DNA of 64,000 nucleotides from Ixodes scapularis (taxonomy: Eukaryota > Arthropoda > Arachnida > Ixodida > Ixodidae): the NCBI RefSeq assembly GCF_016920785.2, contig NW_024609955.1:992001-1056000 (forward strand). Direction: 5' to 3'. Positions 1 through 12,275 of the stretch are shown one piece after another. The notes under the pieces were generated by a model. The model searched no databases, was not told where the DNA came from, and saw nothing but the letters and a program-made list of their open reading frames with translations. The number at the start of each line of letters is the position of its first letter. The first letter of the stretch is position 1. A program made the translations under genes and the position numbers.

Positions 1-1600
1 TGTTGCCTAAACTCAGTATTAAACAGTTAAGCACACTTTCCAGGAAGGGTTCACACGAACTCTGCTCAAGTATAGTGTTATGTGCTGAGTGTAAAATCAC
101 CCAGTAAAAAGTAACGTAAATGCCTGCTAACAGAATTAGGGGAAGGGAAGTGTACAATTGGCTCCTTGTTAGTCAAACGTTTGCTGAAACAAAAAAAACT
201 CTACTGGCAAGTGGCATTTTTAGCCTGTTGAAGTGCGACCACTGTACTTTTATTTTTGCAGCTGTTGTATCAAATTTCAATACCTCCCTTGATTTCTCTG
301 TAATGTGGAATAGTACTTCTGTCCTTATTATGGGAGCTGCTACATACAACTTGAGACAACTCAAGCACTTTGCAATGAACAGTAGCCCTAAAATCTAAAA
401 GCAGCTATGTATATGTTCACAAGGGGAGGGTTGCATTGGAAATGTGGAAGTGCAGCTGAAAAAGGACATAAAAGAGGGAGCATGAGCCTGTTCGGAGGCC
501 ATAGGTTTTCATGAAAAGTCAGCATAGAAAGGATAAAAAAAGTAGAATAGAGCTCAATAAGCCAACACTTTAATGTTAGGACATGGGAAAAAAAGGCAAA
601 AATGGCACACATATTCCCTCTGGTGAACAAGTTTCTTACTTTGTGATGAGATCCAAAGCCAAGGCAGACTTTATATCGTACTTCAAATCAATGAAGTGCC
701 CAATCCGTCCGTCACCTCAAATAAGTGGTTCTCCAACACCGCAGTTATGGCCTTTGAGTCCTCTTTGTCAATTCGCATCACCGGATAGGTCAATCTGTCG
801 TGTCGGTCCTCCTGTGAAGAATGAATGCTTAAATGTAGACTCAGCAGTATGAGAAGGGAGGAAGCAACTCACTAAGTGTAGAAGGGTATGCACTTGGGCT
901 AGTTGGTGATCCATATTTCCGAGGGAAAAAGCGCTAAAAACAATGAACAAGTAGAAGTGTTGTTGGTTTCTGTTACTTTTCCATTGTTTTTAGCCTTTAC
1001 CCTCGGATATATAGCTCGCTAAGTGCCCTTAGTTAATAGGAGTGCATTCATTTGTAAGACAAGAGACCATTTGCGAAAATCCCAGGAGCCATTCACAGGA
1101 TACGTTCCAATAGTTGTCTGGTACTTGTTTTCTTGCCGATTAAACGAGAGTCCGAATCGAACACTTAGGCAGCACTCACTGCTGGCTCACTCAGCCGCAA
1201 CTACCCACGACTGTTTGTATCCCCTCTGATATGAACATCTAAGAGAAAAATGAACCACATCTCTCTTTTTTTCCTTTGTATGCAGTGGCAGCCATAAGGG
1301 GTTGCATTTATTTATGGCAGGGAATCCCCAAGTTTGCATACCCTATTAGTGGCATCGGAAGAAGAGGGCAAGGCAAGGGGGGCAATTGCCTCGCCCTGCC
1401 GCTTCTCTCTGACTGACATTTTAAACTATTATAGCAGACAATATGGGAGACAGGGACGGGGTTTAGCTCCCTAGCACATCACCCCTCCACCTTCCAAGCA
1501 ATACAAACTCAGCTGGCTCCTGCCCATAGCGATGAAAGTCATAGCTCTATATAGACTAGCCTTAGGGGTAGGATGAATGGAAGTTCTTAACTTGAAACTT
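1..1600. other. no gene recognised
   Basis: The open frames here are short (under about 90 codons), overlap on both strands and show no domain, repeat or homopolymer-rich coding signature. I see no RNA gene, terminal repeat or retroelement motif. It is probably host intergenic or deeply decayed repeat DNA. Confidence 0.5.
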
Positions 1601-1916
1601 GAGATCATGTCCGGTTTTCAGTTTTGAAGGCGTGAGGTCGCATCCATGGATAAGGACATAGGAGGGCTCCGAATGCGGCCGAAGCGCCACCGGCTTTCAC
1701 ACCCGAACTCCGACCAGGCAGCGTTAGCTTTATATGAACGGCGGGTGCTACGGCCGGGGACGCCCCGGGCACGTGACGGTTAGTCTCCCCTCTGGCTAGG
1801 TCAACGAAGGCCACCGCGTTCGTTGACCTAGCCGCGAACCCCCTCTCAGCAAGGCCCCCCGGACAGCCCGACGCGCACCACGTATGGCTACCTTGGGCGC
1901 GACTTCCTTCGTTCAC

Positions 1917-3168
1917 CTAGACACCGGCGCGGCTGCGCCATCGCCCCCAACCCCATCCCGGTGTACGGCCGACTATCCGCCGACCCTCTTGGTCCACACC
2001 GACATACGAAGGGACCAAGCACCCCGCTGGGCCAGGAGTGACAGGCACGAGGAGATCGGGGGGTATGATATTGCCCCCGATCCGCTTAAGGCAGGCCATG
2101 GCAGCTAGGGCCACCTCCTCAGCCGTCCGGGAATAGCCCATCGGAAACGCCTTTGAAAACTTCTCCTTCTGCTCTTCGGGAGAGCCAGCCAGGCGGCCTC
2201 ACCGTCTTCGCCTCCTCGGAATCTGAGGCTCTCCGCCGGAGAGAGCGAGTTGTGATCTTTGGCGACAAGATCCCTGACATTGAACGACAAGGGCAGGATC
2301 GGGCAGCCCCCCTCCTGATGTTTCCCCGCCGTCTGCACCAGCCGGAGCAACGGGTCCCAAACGAATGGGGCCCGCGGCGGCGGCTTAGGGCTCCTCTCGA
2401 CCGCGAGACTCCGACAGTCTCGCTATGACGTCGAGTCTGCTGTACCCACTCGGCCGGGAAGTCTGGTATGTCAACGGTGGGACCGTTGATACATTTAAAC
2501 AAGTCGAAGGTCCCGACCACCTCAAGTTGATCTCCCTTCCACGTCACTGCCAGACCCCGCTGCGTGGCCACTGCCGACAAGGTCGCGCGAAGACCTTCCT
2601 TGGCCTCCCCAATGTCTGGCAGCGTCACGGACCCGCGTTTGCCAGCAAAGAAGTCGTCAACCGAGATATCGGCCAGGACTGGGTCTGGTAGATCCGGAAA
2701 GACACGACGCACTCTGTGAGTGCCAAAGGCACGAGTTATAGTGGTGGACAAGGCCATAGGGTTAATGAGGCTCGGGTCGGCAACCCAAGCCGCTCTGGCC
2801 TCCAGCAGGTCCCTGATGAGCGGGTCCTGCTCTGCCTCAAGTGCCTCGACACGCTTAGCAAACAGATCATCTTCCCATGATCCTTGCAGGTCTATGATGC
2901 CAGTCAGATTGTTGGTGCAAAGGGGAGTCAGTGGAAAGCGCCGAGTGCTAATACGCGTGGACTCTACCAGACGGTGCCGGACAGCCCACATGACAGTAGC
3001 AAACGGGTCATCGTCAAGCCTGGCCGCATCTCGGCCCTCCACTGTTCTAAGTTCGACGGCATTCCCCTTTCCACGGAGAATGAGGCCATACTGCCTTTTG
3101 AGAAGAGATTTGAAAGAGAACATGGGAGTTCTTAAAAACTTATTCAATGTCCTCTCTCTGAGACTCAA
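1917..3168 (-). pseudogene. broken ORF of unknown family, spread over three frames
   Basis: A good-looking coding frame starts with ATG at 3168 and runs about 250 codons, with balanced composition and plausible stretches such as DPFATVMWAVRHRLVES and LPDPVLADISVDDFF. Near 2410 the protein-like signal moves to another frame (PPPRAPFVWDPLLRLVQ). Near 2140 it moves again (GYSRTAEEVALAAMACLKRI), ending by 1917. This pattern fits one original protein of roughly 400 residues with at least two frameshifts. The block is GC-richer than its surroundings. I do not recognise the family. An endogenous RNA-virus nucleoprotein or a retroelement ORF are possibilities, without direct support. Confidence 0.4.
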
Positions 3169-3308
3169 CCACGAACGGATAACAACAAAGCAGCCTCACG
3201 AGCAACAACTGCTCTGAACCGTAATTCGCGTAGATGTACGACGCTACCTCAAGTGCGTCCAGGATTTCTCTGGAACGTCCTTCTCCGACCCTTCTCCCAC
3301 AGATCAGA

Positions 3309-3365
3309 TGTCTTCGATATCGGAGGCCCCCAATTTTTAGATTGGGGCCTCCGACATCGGAGACA
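3309..3365. repeat. near-perfect inverted repeat (hairpin)
   Basis: Two arms of about 24 bases (3309-3333 and 3341-3365), containing CGGAGGCCCC and GGGGCCTCCG, pair with only a few mismatches around a short T/A loop. A further partial GATATCGGGGG copy follows near 3374. This could be a small foldback element, or the end of a transposon flanking the broken ORF at 1.9-3.2 kb. Confidence 0.55.
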
Positions 3366-5500
3366 TTCGGGGGATATCGGGGGGCATTCGTCCAATTGGT
3401 ATACAATATGTTAGGAACGTTCTTAATATTTAATTAGTTTGAGCAACCTATTGTATTTCAATGCTGACTACCGTATATCATAGTTTATTTCACAACTTTA
3501 GAAGTTAGCAAATGCAGGTAACCTCTAAGTTTGGGGACACCATTGATTAAATATTGTAATTACAGCTCTACATGAAGCTAATTTACTATAAAGTACCATT
3601 AAACCTTAATAATATAAAAAAAACTTTACCTACTGAAATTCACAAACTCAAAAAAAAAAAGAAGCAAAATAAATATAACAGTAGCCCAACCAAGAACATA
3701 CAGCTTCGATTGGTCAGTGTTAAAAAAATTGAAAAAAGTGCCACATTCCAAAACAAAGCACGCATCGTGGCGAGCCCAAGCTGTGCCATAACTGAAACTA
3801 CTAGATAGCTAGTGAGCTGCTCACATGCACCACTCCATCATGCATGTGCACAATAGATGTGGGCTCTGAATTTCTGATTTGCATGTGGCATGGACTGGTT
3901 GCACCACTCTGAAGGCAGGTGTGGGCACGCGCATTATGTGCCAGAGCGCATCCTTCAGTATGTCCAGTAATGCTGAGGTGAAGTTTGCCCAATAAGTTGA
4001 GTTTCTACATGGCTTCATCTGTTGAAAACTGCTCTGCCAGCATTTTGTGATGCTTTGTGTGTGTTCATCAAATTGAAGATTATATATTTATGTCAGAACC
4101 GCTGGAGCCTCCTGCTAAAGAGGCGTGTTAGTTTTATGAAGGCAACAAGGGCGGCAGTGGCTCCCCGCCCCTGTCTACTCCCCCATCGGAAAGCAAAGAA
4201 AGTTCTGTTGAGAGCTGGGGTCTTAAGAGATCGGCAGAAGTTCCATACCATAATTCCTCAACAAGACAAGTTGCGAAGTCCTTCAAGATCATGAGGGTTT
4301 TGATTAGCTCCATGGCAGGAGCTGCAAGAACAGCAGTTTCCCTTGTTTAGTGAGCAAAAATTATCTCCAGCAGTCACACTGTAATCAATAAATTGTTCAT
4401 ATGCAGTAAGGTTCAAGGTTCAAGGTGTTTAATGGCACAACTTCCACACAGCCGAGTGCCTGAGGCAGCCAAAAGGCAGAAGCCCATACAACCAAGTGCT
4501 GGCTGCTTCCTCTCTTTCTCCCCAGCTGGAACAAGTTTCTGCACTCTTGGCATTCCTAACTAAGGAGACAATCAGGTCTTTATATGACTTTGATATGGAA
4601 ACTTGTCATCAGTGTAACATGGCGTGCAAAACGATGACACTTGAAGAGGAGCAGCCAGACGCTGAATCCTTGTATCCCTCACCATGGTCGCTGAGCAGGT
4701 GGCACCATGGTTACAACTGATCCTCGGCCACAGCAGTAACGGTATGACCTAGGACGGTACCCTGGACTAAAGGGTGTTCTGCTGCGGTTCGGATCCAGCT
4801 GTGCGGGAAATTGGCACCTTAGAGATTTCTTTTTCTAGGACAGGGTTTATGCATGTTGAAGCATGGCATCAGAAGTTGAGTTGTATCAAGAGCGTTGAGA
4901 GTAAGTGCTCGGAGAGCTTGTCCAGTTAACTTCTTGTCCCAGCATCTCAGCATGACTGTAATCTGCTTCAACATTAAAAATAAGTCTGTAGGTAAGTAGC
5001 TAAACATTCGGATGGTTACTAATCTGCTGCACCTCTTCTTTTTGTGGAGTGCATGACGACACTCAGCTTAAAAAGAGCTACTAGAATATGAAGATGCCAT
5101 CAGTACAACGAGAATATGGTGAATGTAGGCATAACGGAATGGAAGTCCTTGTTACACCTGGTCCACAGATCACGGAAAGTTCGTCGGAGTGCTTTTCACT
5201 CTGAATGGCATGCACACGAACTCGCAAACCGAAAGGCATTGTTAGGCTCCTTTTGAATTACCAATGGCTTGTCTGGTATTGGTGCTAGGACTTACCAGAT
5301 CGACCTTGGAAAATATGGCAAGCTATTGTTGAGCAGTGTAATGAAGGTGCTGATGCAAAAGAACTGTGTTTTTCTGTTTTGTAGCAGCTGTATATGGCAG
5401 AACTACATCGTACAGCGCATGAATTATGTGCAAAATTAGCTTTTTTAAGTTGATGAGTATAATCAGTGCGTAGAACGCACACATTCATACATGGATATGT
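3366..5500. other. no gene recognised
   Basis: AT-rich DNA with only short overlapping open frames. There are a few homopolymer runs (3649-3661) and no domain, TIR or LTR that I can identify. Confidence 0.5.
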
Positions 5501-6057
5501 TAGCAAAAATAAAAACTAATGTCTCGTTGCAAGGACTCACACAAAAAGCGGAATTTGTTGAGAACCACATGTAAACTGGTAAAATCACTGCAGTACACTA
5601 ACAACAACAAAAAAGCTATTTTTATGTTGGCACACCACGCTTCCTCCGCATTAAATTGTGCATACGACCGCTGCTGGAAATTCTGAGGAAAGCAGTCTGA
5701 GTAGCCACAGTCGGCAGCGACCCCAGACATGCTCAACGGGGTGCGAACCGGACCTGGATTGGCCTCGACATCATTGTCGTCGCACCCGTTTCGCACCCAG
5801 GCGGAGCCTGGGGCGCTCAGCACGTACTGGGCCGTGGCGGGCAGCTGGGCGAAGAGGCCAATAACAGCTGTACGTGTTGAAGTCTTGGAGAAAACACAGA
5901 CGGCAAGCGTCGACGAGTGGCTTAACCCTTTACTGCACAACTTTTTATTTTTTCACAATTTTATTCCAGCAGAAGTAGAATACCACAGTTATCACAATAC
6001 TATCACTAAAAGAAATTTCGAAGTTTCGGAAAAATTTATATCGAAAAAAGATAGGTA

Positions 6058-6075
6058 TGTTGCATATTTGCAACA
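6058..6075. repeat. subterminal palindrome, left end of piggyBac
   Basis: TGTTGCATATTTGCAACA is an 18-bp palindrome 132 bp inside the left end. It has the same core as three copies near the right end, so it is a likely binding site for the transposase Cys-rich domain. Confidence 0.7.
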
Positions 6076-6168
6076 AGATGGAAATAACGAAATATTTATA
6101 GCCGAATGCTAAAAATTAGTGAACCAGAGCCAAACTTGTATTTACAGACATCAGTGAGAGATGTGGCC

Positions 6169-8296
6169 TCATTTGCTTGTGTGATACAAAAGAAAGCAGT
6201 TATTCTTGCTTGTTGAGCACAGGTGAGTGCCACACTTAGAGCAGTAGCTCATACAAATGCCCTTGCATCCAGGAAACTTGCAACGCTGTCGCTTCTGACT
6301 CCAAAGCACCCAGTGGCCAACCTGAGCATAGAAGTATGAACAGTGAGGTTTGTAACACAGATTAATTCGCCAGTGATAATACCTGATCAATCCTGACATC
6401 TTGAGGTGGACACGGTGCTGAAGGACCTCTTGTCTTCTTCAGCTGGATGCCTTGCTCCACGGACTCATTGCTGGGCCTTCCCCTTTTCTTCAGTTGATTT
6501 TTTCCTGCTTTGCAGAGTGACGTGGCGAGGTCCACCTTGAACTCTGCTAATGGCATGAGCTTTCGTGTTGGTTGATCGGAAGTAGTCTCGGCACTCCTCC
6601 TGTACAGCAGCCAGGCATTTACAGCCGTCAAGTCGAGAATATGAAGAAAAATACGAAAGTACCATTTCTTCGATCGGAGATGGGCGCGGTAGAGGGAGAT
6701 CAGAGAGTCTAAGAGATCCACTCCTCCCATGTGCTTGTTATAAGCGCCTATCACCGACGGACACGGTATGTCGCGCCTCTCCTTTTCTTTTTGGCTCCAC
6801 CTTGGCGCAGTTAGGACAGGCTCTGCCCCAACAAAGGTGGACAGCAAGGTGACGGCTCTGTTGTCTTGCCACCTTGTACACGACAGCTGAATGCCATCCA
6901 GGGTCGCTACCTTCTCTTCAAAGCTTCCCCTTCCTTTCTGTTTCATTTCCTTGTCAGATGGCATGCTGATACCCGTTACTCGGTTGATCCAAACTGTACC
7001 AATGCAGTGCACGGTTTCTTTTTCCAGGTACACCTGAAGGGTTGGACAGTTGAAGTAGTTATCGAAATACACTTTGTGGTGGACTCCTCTTGGGATTAAC
7101 CTGCACAATCGAACAACAATGTTCCCGCTTGCTCCACAGTCAGGCTCTCCTGCACGTCTTGGGGCAGAGTTTTCTTGTCCCGTGTACAGTTCTAGCTTGT
7201 ACGAGAAGCCACTTACTCCTGAGAGAAAAAATACTTTGTACCCCCATTTTTTTGGTTTCTGGGGACAGTACTGTTTCAGTGCACTTGCGCCTTTGAAAGG
7301 TATAATCTGTTCATCCACAGACAAGTGCTCTTCAAGCGGTATCAGCGACAACTGTTCATTTACAGCATCGACGAGCGGTCGTATCTTTGCAAGCCGGTCT
7401 CTATCAGGATCATCTCTTGGGCCGAGAGAGCTGTTGTCCACAAAGTGAAGGTTGTGCTTCAACTGTTCGAAGCGTGTCACCGTGAGGTGGTCAGCTACTT
7501 GGCTTACTCTGGTAGCTTCACTCCAGTACCACCTAGTGTTCTTCAGCTGAATTATAGACATCCACATGCAGGTGCCTAGAAAAACTTCAATCTCCTCGGC
7601 ACTGGTGCAGAGGGGCTTACTGGCATCCTTCTGGACTGAGTACAAATTGCTCTCATTTGCAATAAGCGAAATAAGAGCGCCTGGAAAGATGAACTTGAAG
7701 TATTGGAAAGGTGTTTCCAACTCTGAAACTTCCTGCGGAAGCTCATTTTGTCCAGTGAACTTCACTGTTTCAGGATCCCGCATCAGGCTTGCATTCTTCC
7801 AGATAATTCTTCTCTTAGATTGAGTTGATGACTGATCAGCTGGTTGGCTTGCGGGAGCTTCCTCTTCGTCAGAGCTTGTACTCGCCTCGCTTGAACTGGC
7901 ACTACATTTTGCAGGGGGTTGGACATCTGGGGTACAAAAAATAACAGCGTCTCGTACAACTCATACAATGAGCAGTAAAATAAATAATTTGGAGAGAAAT
8001 TCTACATTGTATAGGGGACTATCTTCCCTGGCGGTTCTAAGTGTGCTCTTTGAAAGCGTGAAAACAACCCTACAACTTTGCAATTGTGTGTAGTTACACC
8101 TGACGAAGGATGGTCTCTTCCGAAAATCTCTGTCAATAAAGCCTACACTGCTTCTAATTTTATTCTCTACGTGAAAAAAAGTTGGATTTCCAGAAAAAAA
8201 CATTAACTTACAATCAGAGTCATCGTCACTGCCGGAGAGCTCGCTGTCCTCACTGTCGGAAGGAATTCCACGGCTGTAAAACCGTTTGGGGTCCAT
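6169..8296 (-). CDS. piggyBac transposase, three exons, apparently intact
   Basis: Exon 1 (8296-8212) begins at ATG with MDPKRFYSRGI and an acidic, Ser/Asp-rich stretch. Its donor GTAAG lies at 8211. The acceptor is at 7927, and exon 2 runs 7926-6383. A second intron (6382-6322, GTATTA...CTCAG) leads to exon 3 (6321-6169). Exon lengths 85+1544+153 sum to a whole number of codons, giving about 593 residues. The catalytic DDD core is visible as SVDEQ, YFDNYF and GGVDLLD. Exon 3 supplies the C-terminal Cys-rich domain (CKFPGC...CSKCGTHLC) that in this family binds the subterminal DNA. Splicing is inferred from consensus sites and frame continuity, not from transcripts. Confidence 0.92.
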
Positions 8297-8335
8297 TGTG
8301 TCTGCTCTACGAAGAAAAAACACCGTCGTGCACGT

Positions 8336-8702
8336 TGTTGCATCTGTGCAACATAGCTATTTTTTGCTTCCAAAGACAAACTTCGTCGATAATCTTAAGG
8401 TTTTTAGTATTTACATAATCAGCAGGACATTAAGTTGAGTCGCAAATTTTTTGTTTTGCATTACACTGTATAGAACGTGATATGCAGTAGTCAAGGCTTA
8501 CCTGTGTCACTTGTTGAGCGTCCACGTGGTGGCTGTCACGCTTTTTAGAGAGCAGTTTCGCCGCCTGAGTACAGATGGCAGCACTGGACGGCTCGCCTCG
8601 CGGATGTATGTTGCAGAAATGCAACAACGTGCGGAACTAGCACTGAATGCATTTTGTAGATGTTTTTATCGTCGTTTATCGCTATGTTGCGAATATGCAA
8701 CA
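8336..8702. repeat. three subterminal palindromes, right end of piggyBac
   Basis: Copies lie at 8336-8353 (TGTTGCATCTGTGCAACA), 8609-8626 (TGTTGCAGAAATGCAACA) and 8685-8702 (TGTTGCGAATATGCAACA). All fit TGTTGC(N6)TGCAACA. The left end has one copy and the right end three, an asymmetry that may matter for end recognition. Confidence 0.7.
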
Positions 8703-8721
8703 AGGTGCAGTAAAGGGTTAA

Positions 8722-10111
8722 GGCTAGGTACTTCTAGCAGAGTGTGTTGGATAGACTGCAGCTCACGCAGGAAGAACTGTGTCTGTCCCTCGTCTATTTT
8801 CAGTGTTTTTATTCTCACTGTGTGAACTGTGGCCTAAGGCTGCAGCGTCACGTGGCGAGAGTAGCAAGGGGGCGTTGCCACTCGCAAGCTTGTGGATGTC
8901 TGTCAAAGGGCAGCGGGTAAAGATGTATTTAGGAAGTTGTTTGAGCTTGCCTGTCCATAGTCTCAATGCTCTCTTTAAAGCGGCGTAGGACTGACGGGAT
9001 CATGCAAGCCTTCTTTTTCGGGCTCTTAGAAGGCCACCTCTCCTGAGACTCCACCTCACAAGCCTGAGCCTCGCGGCTCATCGCTTCGGGACAGGGGCCC
9101 GTTCGTCTGCAGCTCCGCAGGGTGCGCACTGGAACCCGATACCCGAGCAAGCTGCCTTTAATTTTCACCACTCCAGGCTTCTTGCGCATCTCGATGAACT
9201 CTGTTGACTTTGCGCTTGAGAGCGGCCTTTTCTTCGTTCACCTCACTACATCGCACAGTTCTTCAGATTCTGGAATTGTTGAATTAAGGTGCATTTGGTT
9301 ATATGCACTTCGATCAACCAGTTACTTATAAAAAGAGGAATGCTAGGGGGGAGAATTTTCGGCATACCTGGCACGTTGACAGTCTGCGCGTGGTAGTAGC
9401 CCCCCTTGGTTGTTATGTTGCCGCTCCAGAAGACATTGTACAAAAAGTCTGGGTTGAAATCCCCGCACGTAACGGGGCGGAAGTCTTATATTTCTTCTAG
9501 GGACAACCGCTGTCGTCACGGTCTATCTTATATCCCACCAACGCAAATAATTCGCACATCACTAATCCAAGCTCTATGTATAAATGGTACCAAAGCTTCC
9601 ATGGAAGCTCATAAGGCGCGAATATGGCGGCTCATTGGGTGCAGCGCCATTTGTGAGGTGTGCGGCATTGCCGCTAGTCATGCTGGCCTGCGACGTACGG
9701 GAAGTGACGCCTTATTAAAAACAAACAGAAAATGACGCAATTTCCTCTTGACTGCAACATCACGATTGCTCTTCGCTAGTGACACAAAATTTAAATGCCT
9801 TTCGCCAGTGACACGAAATTGAAATGCTTTTTTTATGTGTTCTACATGCCTGCGCAACTACTGTCCTTCATAACTTGCTTCATACAAAGTAAAGTGAATG
9901 GTACTTAAGCAGGCACATAGAATACGGAAGAAAAACAATTAGACACGTTGGCATTGCTACTTGTAGTGCATTAGACATTGGAATCTATCACTTCCATATA
10001 ATCTCTTTAGCAAAAGAACCACTTTTTTCATCAGTTCTGGGAACCACCAATAAGTTAATATATTTTTGAAATTATCCAGTGTGTTACAGCACGTCAATGA
10101 ATGGATGCTTA
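8722..10111. other. no gene recognised
   Basis: Short open frames only. The frame at 8929-9189 (minus) is Arg/Lys/Ser-rich and could be eroded retroelement sequence related to the gag remnant to its right, but nothing in it is diagnostic. Confidence 0.4.
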
Positions 10112-10612
10112 TTATTCAAAGTGTCGGAGGGTTAGGCGAGTGGCCAAGAGAAGGCGCCACCGCTTGGGAGACGGGGGGTGCCCGGAAAAAACAATAAACG
10201 CAAACTCGCCGGACAGTACTGACTCCCTGCCCAACCGGTACATGGTGGCATTTTCGTAGTTCTTGCCTTCGTCCTCAGTCAGCTTCAAAGAACAAAGAAC
10301 GTCCTCCCCTTCGCGGCCCATGGCGTAAACGTGTTTACTTGCGTTTCTTGAGAGCGGAGACGCAACTCGGTGATTATCCTGTAGCGTTGCCATCTCGTGA
10401 ACCACGTCTTCCACGTGTGCGGCTGGTGAAAGTCGAACTTTTCCAGCAGTTGTGTTGAAATCGGGTTGAAGTAGCTGCTTCCCGCTTGAACCGCTGCTTT
10501 TTGATCCGTCACGTTGGACCGGCGTTGTTGCGCAGTTAAGCGTGTCCGCTGCTCCCACTGCTGCTTCGGTTGTGCGTGCCGTGCCCGCTACTGTTGCTCT
10601 TATCGCTGACAA
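10112..10612 (-). pseudogene. Ty3/gypsy-type Gag remnant, frameshifted
   Basis: In one minus-strand frame (10285-10512) the stretch LEKFDFHQPHTWKTWFTRWQ is the start of a typical Metaviridae Gag core. It continues in the neighbouring frame as YAMGREGEDVLCSLKL, so there is a frameshift near 10320. It lies head to head with an RNase H fragment on the plus strand, so this is rearranged debris rather than one element. No zinc knuckle or protease remains. Confidence 0.6.
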
Positions 10613-10622
10613 ACTAAACCAC

Positions 10623-11390
10623 TGAGAGACCTACTTCGTCATGATGCAGTCTGGTACTGGGGAGAGGCTCAGCAGCAAGCCTTCCAGCAGACCAAGGCAG
10701 CTCTCATCACAAACTCGGCATTGGCAATGTACAACCAAAGAGACCACTTGACACTCTTGGTCGATGCCTCATCCAATGGATTGGGTGCTGCGCTCCTCCA
10801 GGAGTCCCAAGGCGAGCGATGACCAGTTATGCATCCAAGGCACTAACGGAAACTGAGCAACGCTATGCCCAGATTGAGAATATGGCACTAGCCATCATGT
10901 GGGCTAGTGGCCATTTCCGCACATACTTCCTAGGGCTCCAATTTCATATTGACACTGACCACAAGCCCCTTGTGCCACTTCTCACCACGAAGCGTCTAGA
11001 TGAACTCAGACCTCTTCTGCAACGTTTCCGCATGCGACTACTGGAGTATGGCTTAACGATCTCCCACATCCCGGTAAAGAAGATCCACCCGGCAGATGTG
11101 CTGTAACGCAAGCCACTTACTGGAGCAGGAGAAAAGGAAGCTGCCGACCTGGAGGAAGCCGTTCTGGAGTATGAAGTTCTCACAGTGGATCTGTTACCTG
11201 CGTCAACAACACGCTCTCACGGATCAAAGATGAGATCGGGAAGGATCCTGTCACGTCTGGAGTTCTGCTCTACGGGCTGGCCGAGCATGAGAGCTCTACC
11301 ACCAGAACTGCGGCGATACTGCGAAATAGCAGGTGAACTCCAGGCTGCATTACTGTTTATTGGTCTGGGGGACAACTACAGCAAGTAATA
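10623..11390 (+). pseudogene. Ty3/gypsy RNase H and connection-domain remnant
   Basis: Across adjacent frames this reads as the end of the RT/RNase H part of a gypsy polyprotein: TLLVDASSNGLGAALLQ (first RNase H Asp), then SYASKALTETEQRYAQIE (the conserved Glu region) and FHIDTDHKPLVPLL (next Asp). A stop and frame break lie at 10819. After 11103 a stop interrupts the linker towards the integrase, and the frame shifts again near 11215. No integrase core or LTR is seen. Confidence 0.8.
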
Positions 11391-12116
11391 TTAAGCAATT
11401 ATTTACATTGCAAAAACGCGCAGTTAGGTAAATTGATAATTTACCTTGGACTGAATCGACTTCCCCTAGCTTTATTAAACATGGAATATTAACGTCAGAC
11501 AATCTTTTTTGCCTAAAGGTTGCAATTTTAGTTCATACTCAAATAAACACGAATCCCGCAATATTTTACGAAACATATTTATTTAAGCAAACAAATTACA
11601 ATTTGAGACACCAGCAGTTTTCAAAACCTAAAATAAGAACTAATTACGGTACACAAAAAACATCCTACCAGATACCCGATCTTCTTAACAGAAATTATTG
11701 TGTATTCGAATTAGCCCAGACAATAGCGTCCGTGTTTCTTTTCAAAAAATACCTTACGGTATACTTCAATGTGCCTAGTGTGTATTCCTATTATAGTTCA
11801 CATCAAAATAGATTGTACATTTTTGAGTGTCATATTTTTATCTTCTCAGATATTGTTTTATTTTTTATTTATGCTGTTTTTGATTCATTTCCTGTGCCCT
11901 GCTGCTGAGTGCTGTAACGGGGGTTGGGGACCTAGTCAGGTGATTCGTTTTCGCCTTTTGTCCCAACCTCCCTGACCTGACTGTCCCAACCTCTCTCGCC
12001 ACGGTGCGAGCTTGAAACGGGCATCGTCCCATTAAGCCCATTTCCATGCTTTAAGCAGTAATATCGTCCAGTTATTTTAATGAATATTTGTCCCGGGTTT
12101 CAGCACCAATATTCTA
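11391..12116. other. AT-rich, no gene recognised
   Basis: Strongly AT-rich with short hydrophobic frames that look like composition artefacts. It ends where the old truncated LINE begins. Confidence 0.45.
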
Positions 12117-12275
12117 AATATTCCACCGACAGTGTCTTATTCTCTGTATGTGGATGATGTGCAAATTTCAGTTTCTTCTTGCAACCTGTATAGTTGCGAA
12201 CGTCAACTGCAACTGACAATCAACAGAATGAGCAAGTGGGCAGCCGAAAATGGGTTTCGTTTCCCCCCGACGAAA
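12117..12275 (+). mobile_element. old LINE copy, piece 1 (RT domain)
   Basis: Closely matches 16243-16395 of LINE copy 1, around the RT active site, with tyr-val-asp-asp codons at the catalytic position. It breaks off inside the Pro-Asp-Lys region where LINE copy 1 has inserted. The same reading continues at 18095. Confidence 0.85.

Larger units (their letters stand above)
5926..8717 (-). mobile_element. complete piggyBac DNA transposon
   Basis: The element is bounded by TTAA on both sides (5922-5925 and 8718-8721), the piggyBac target-site duplication. It has perfect 13-bp terminal inverted repeats: CCCTTTACTGCAC at 5926 and GTGCAGTAAAGGG ending at 8717. It is 2792 bp long and carries a transposase on the minus strand with exons that join in frame. 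Palindromes of the form TGTTGC(N6)TGCAACA lie near both ends. Structure and coding capacity together suggest a recent and possibly still active copy. Confidence 0.95.
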
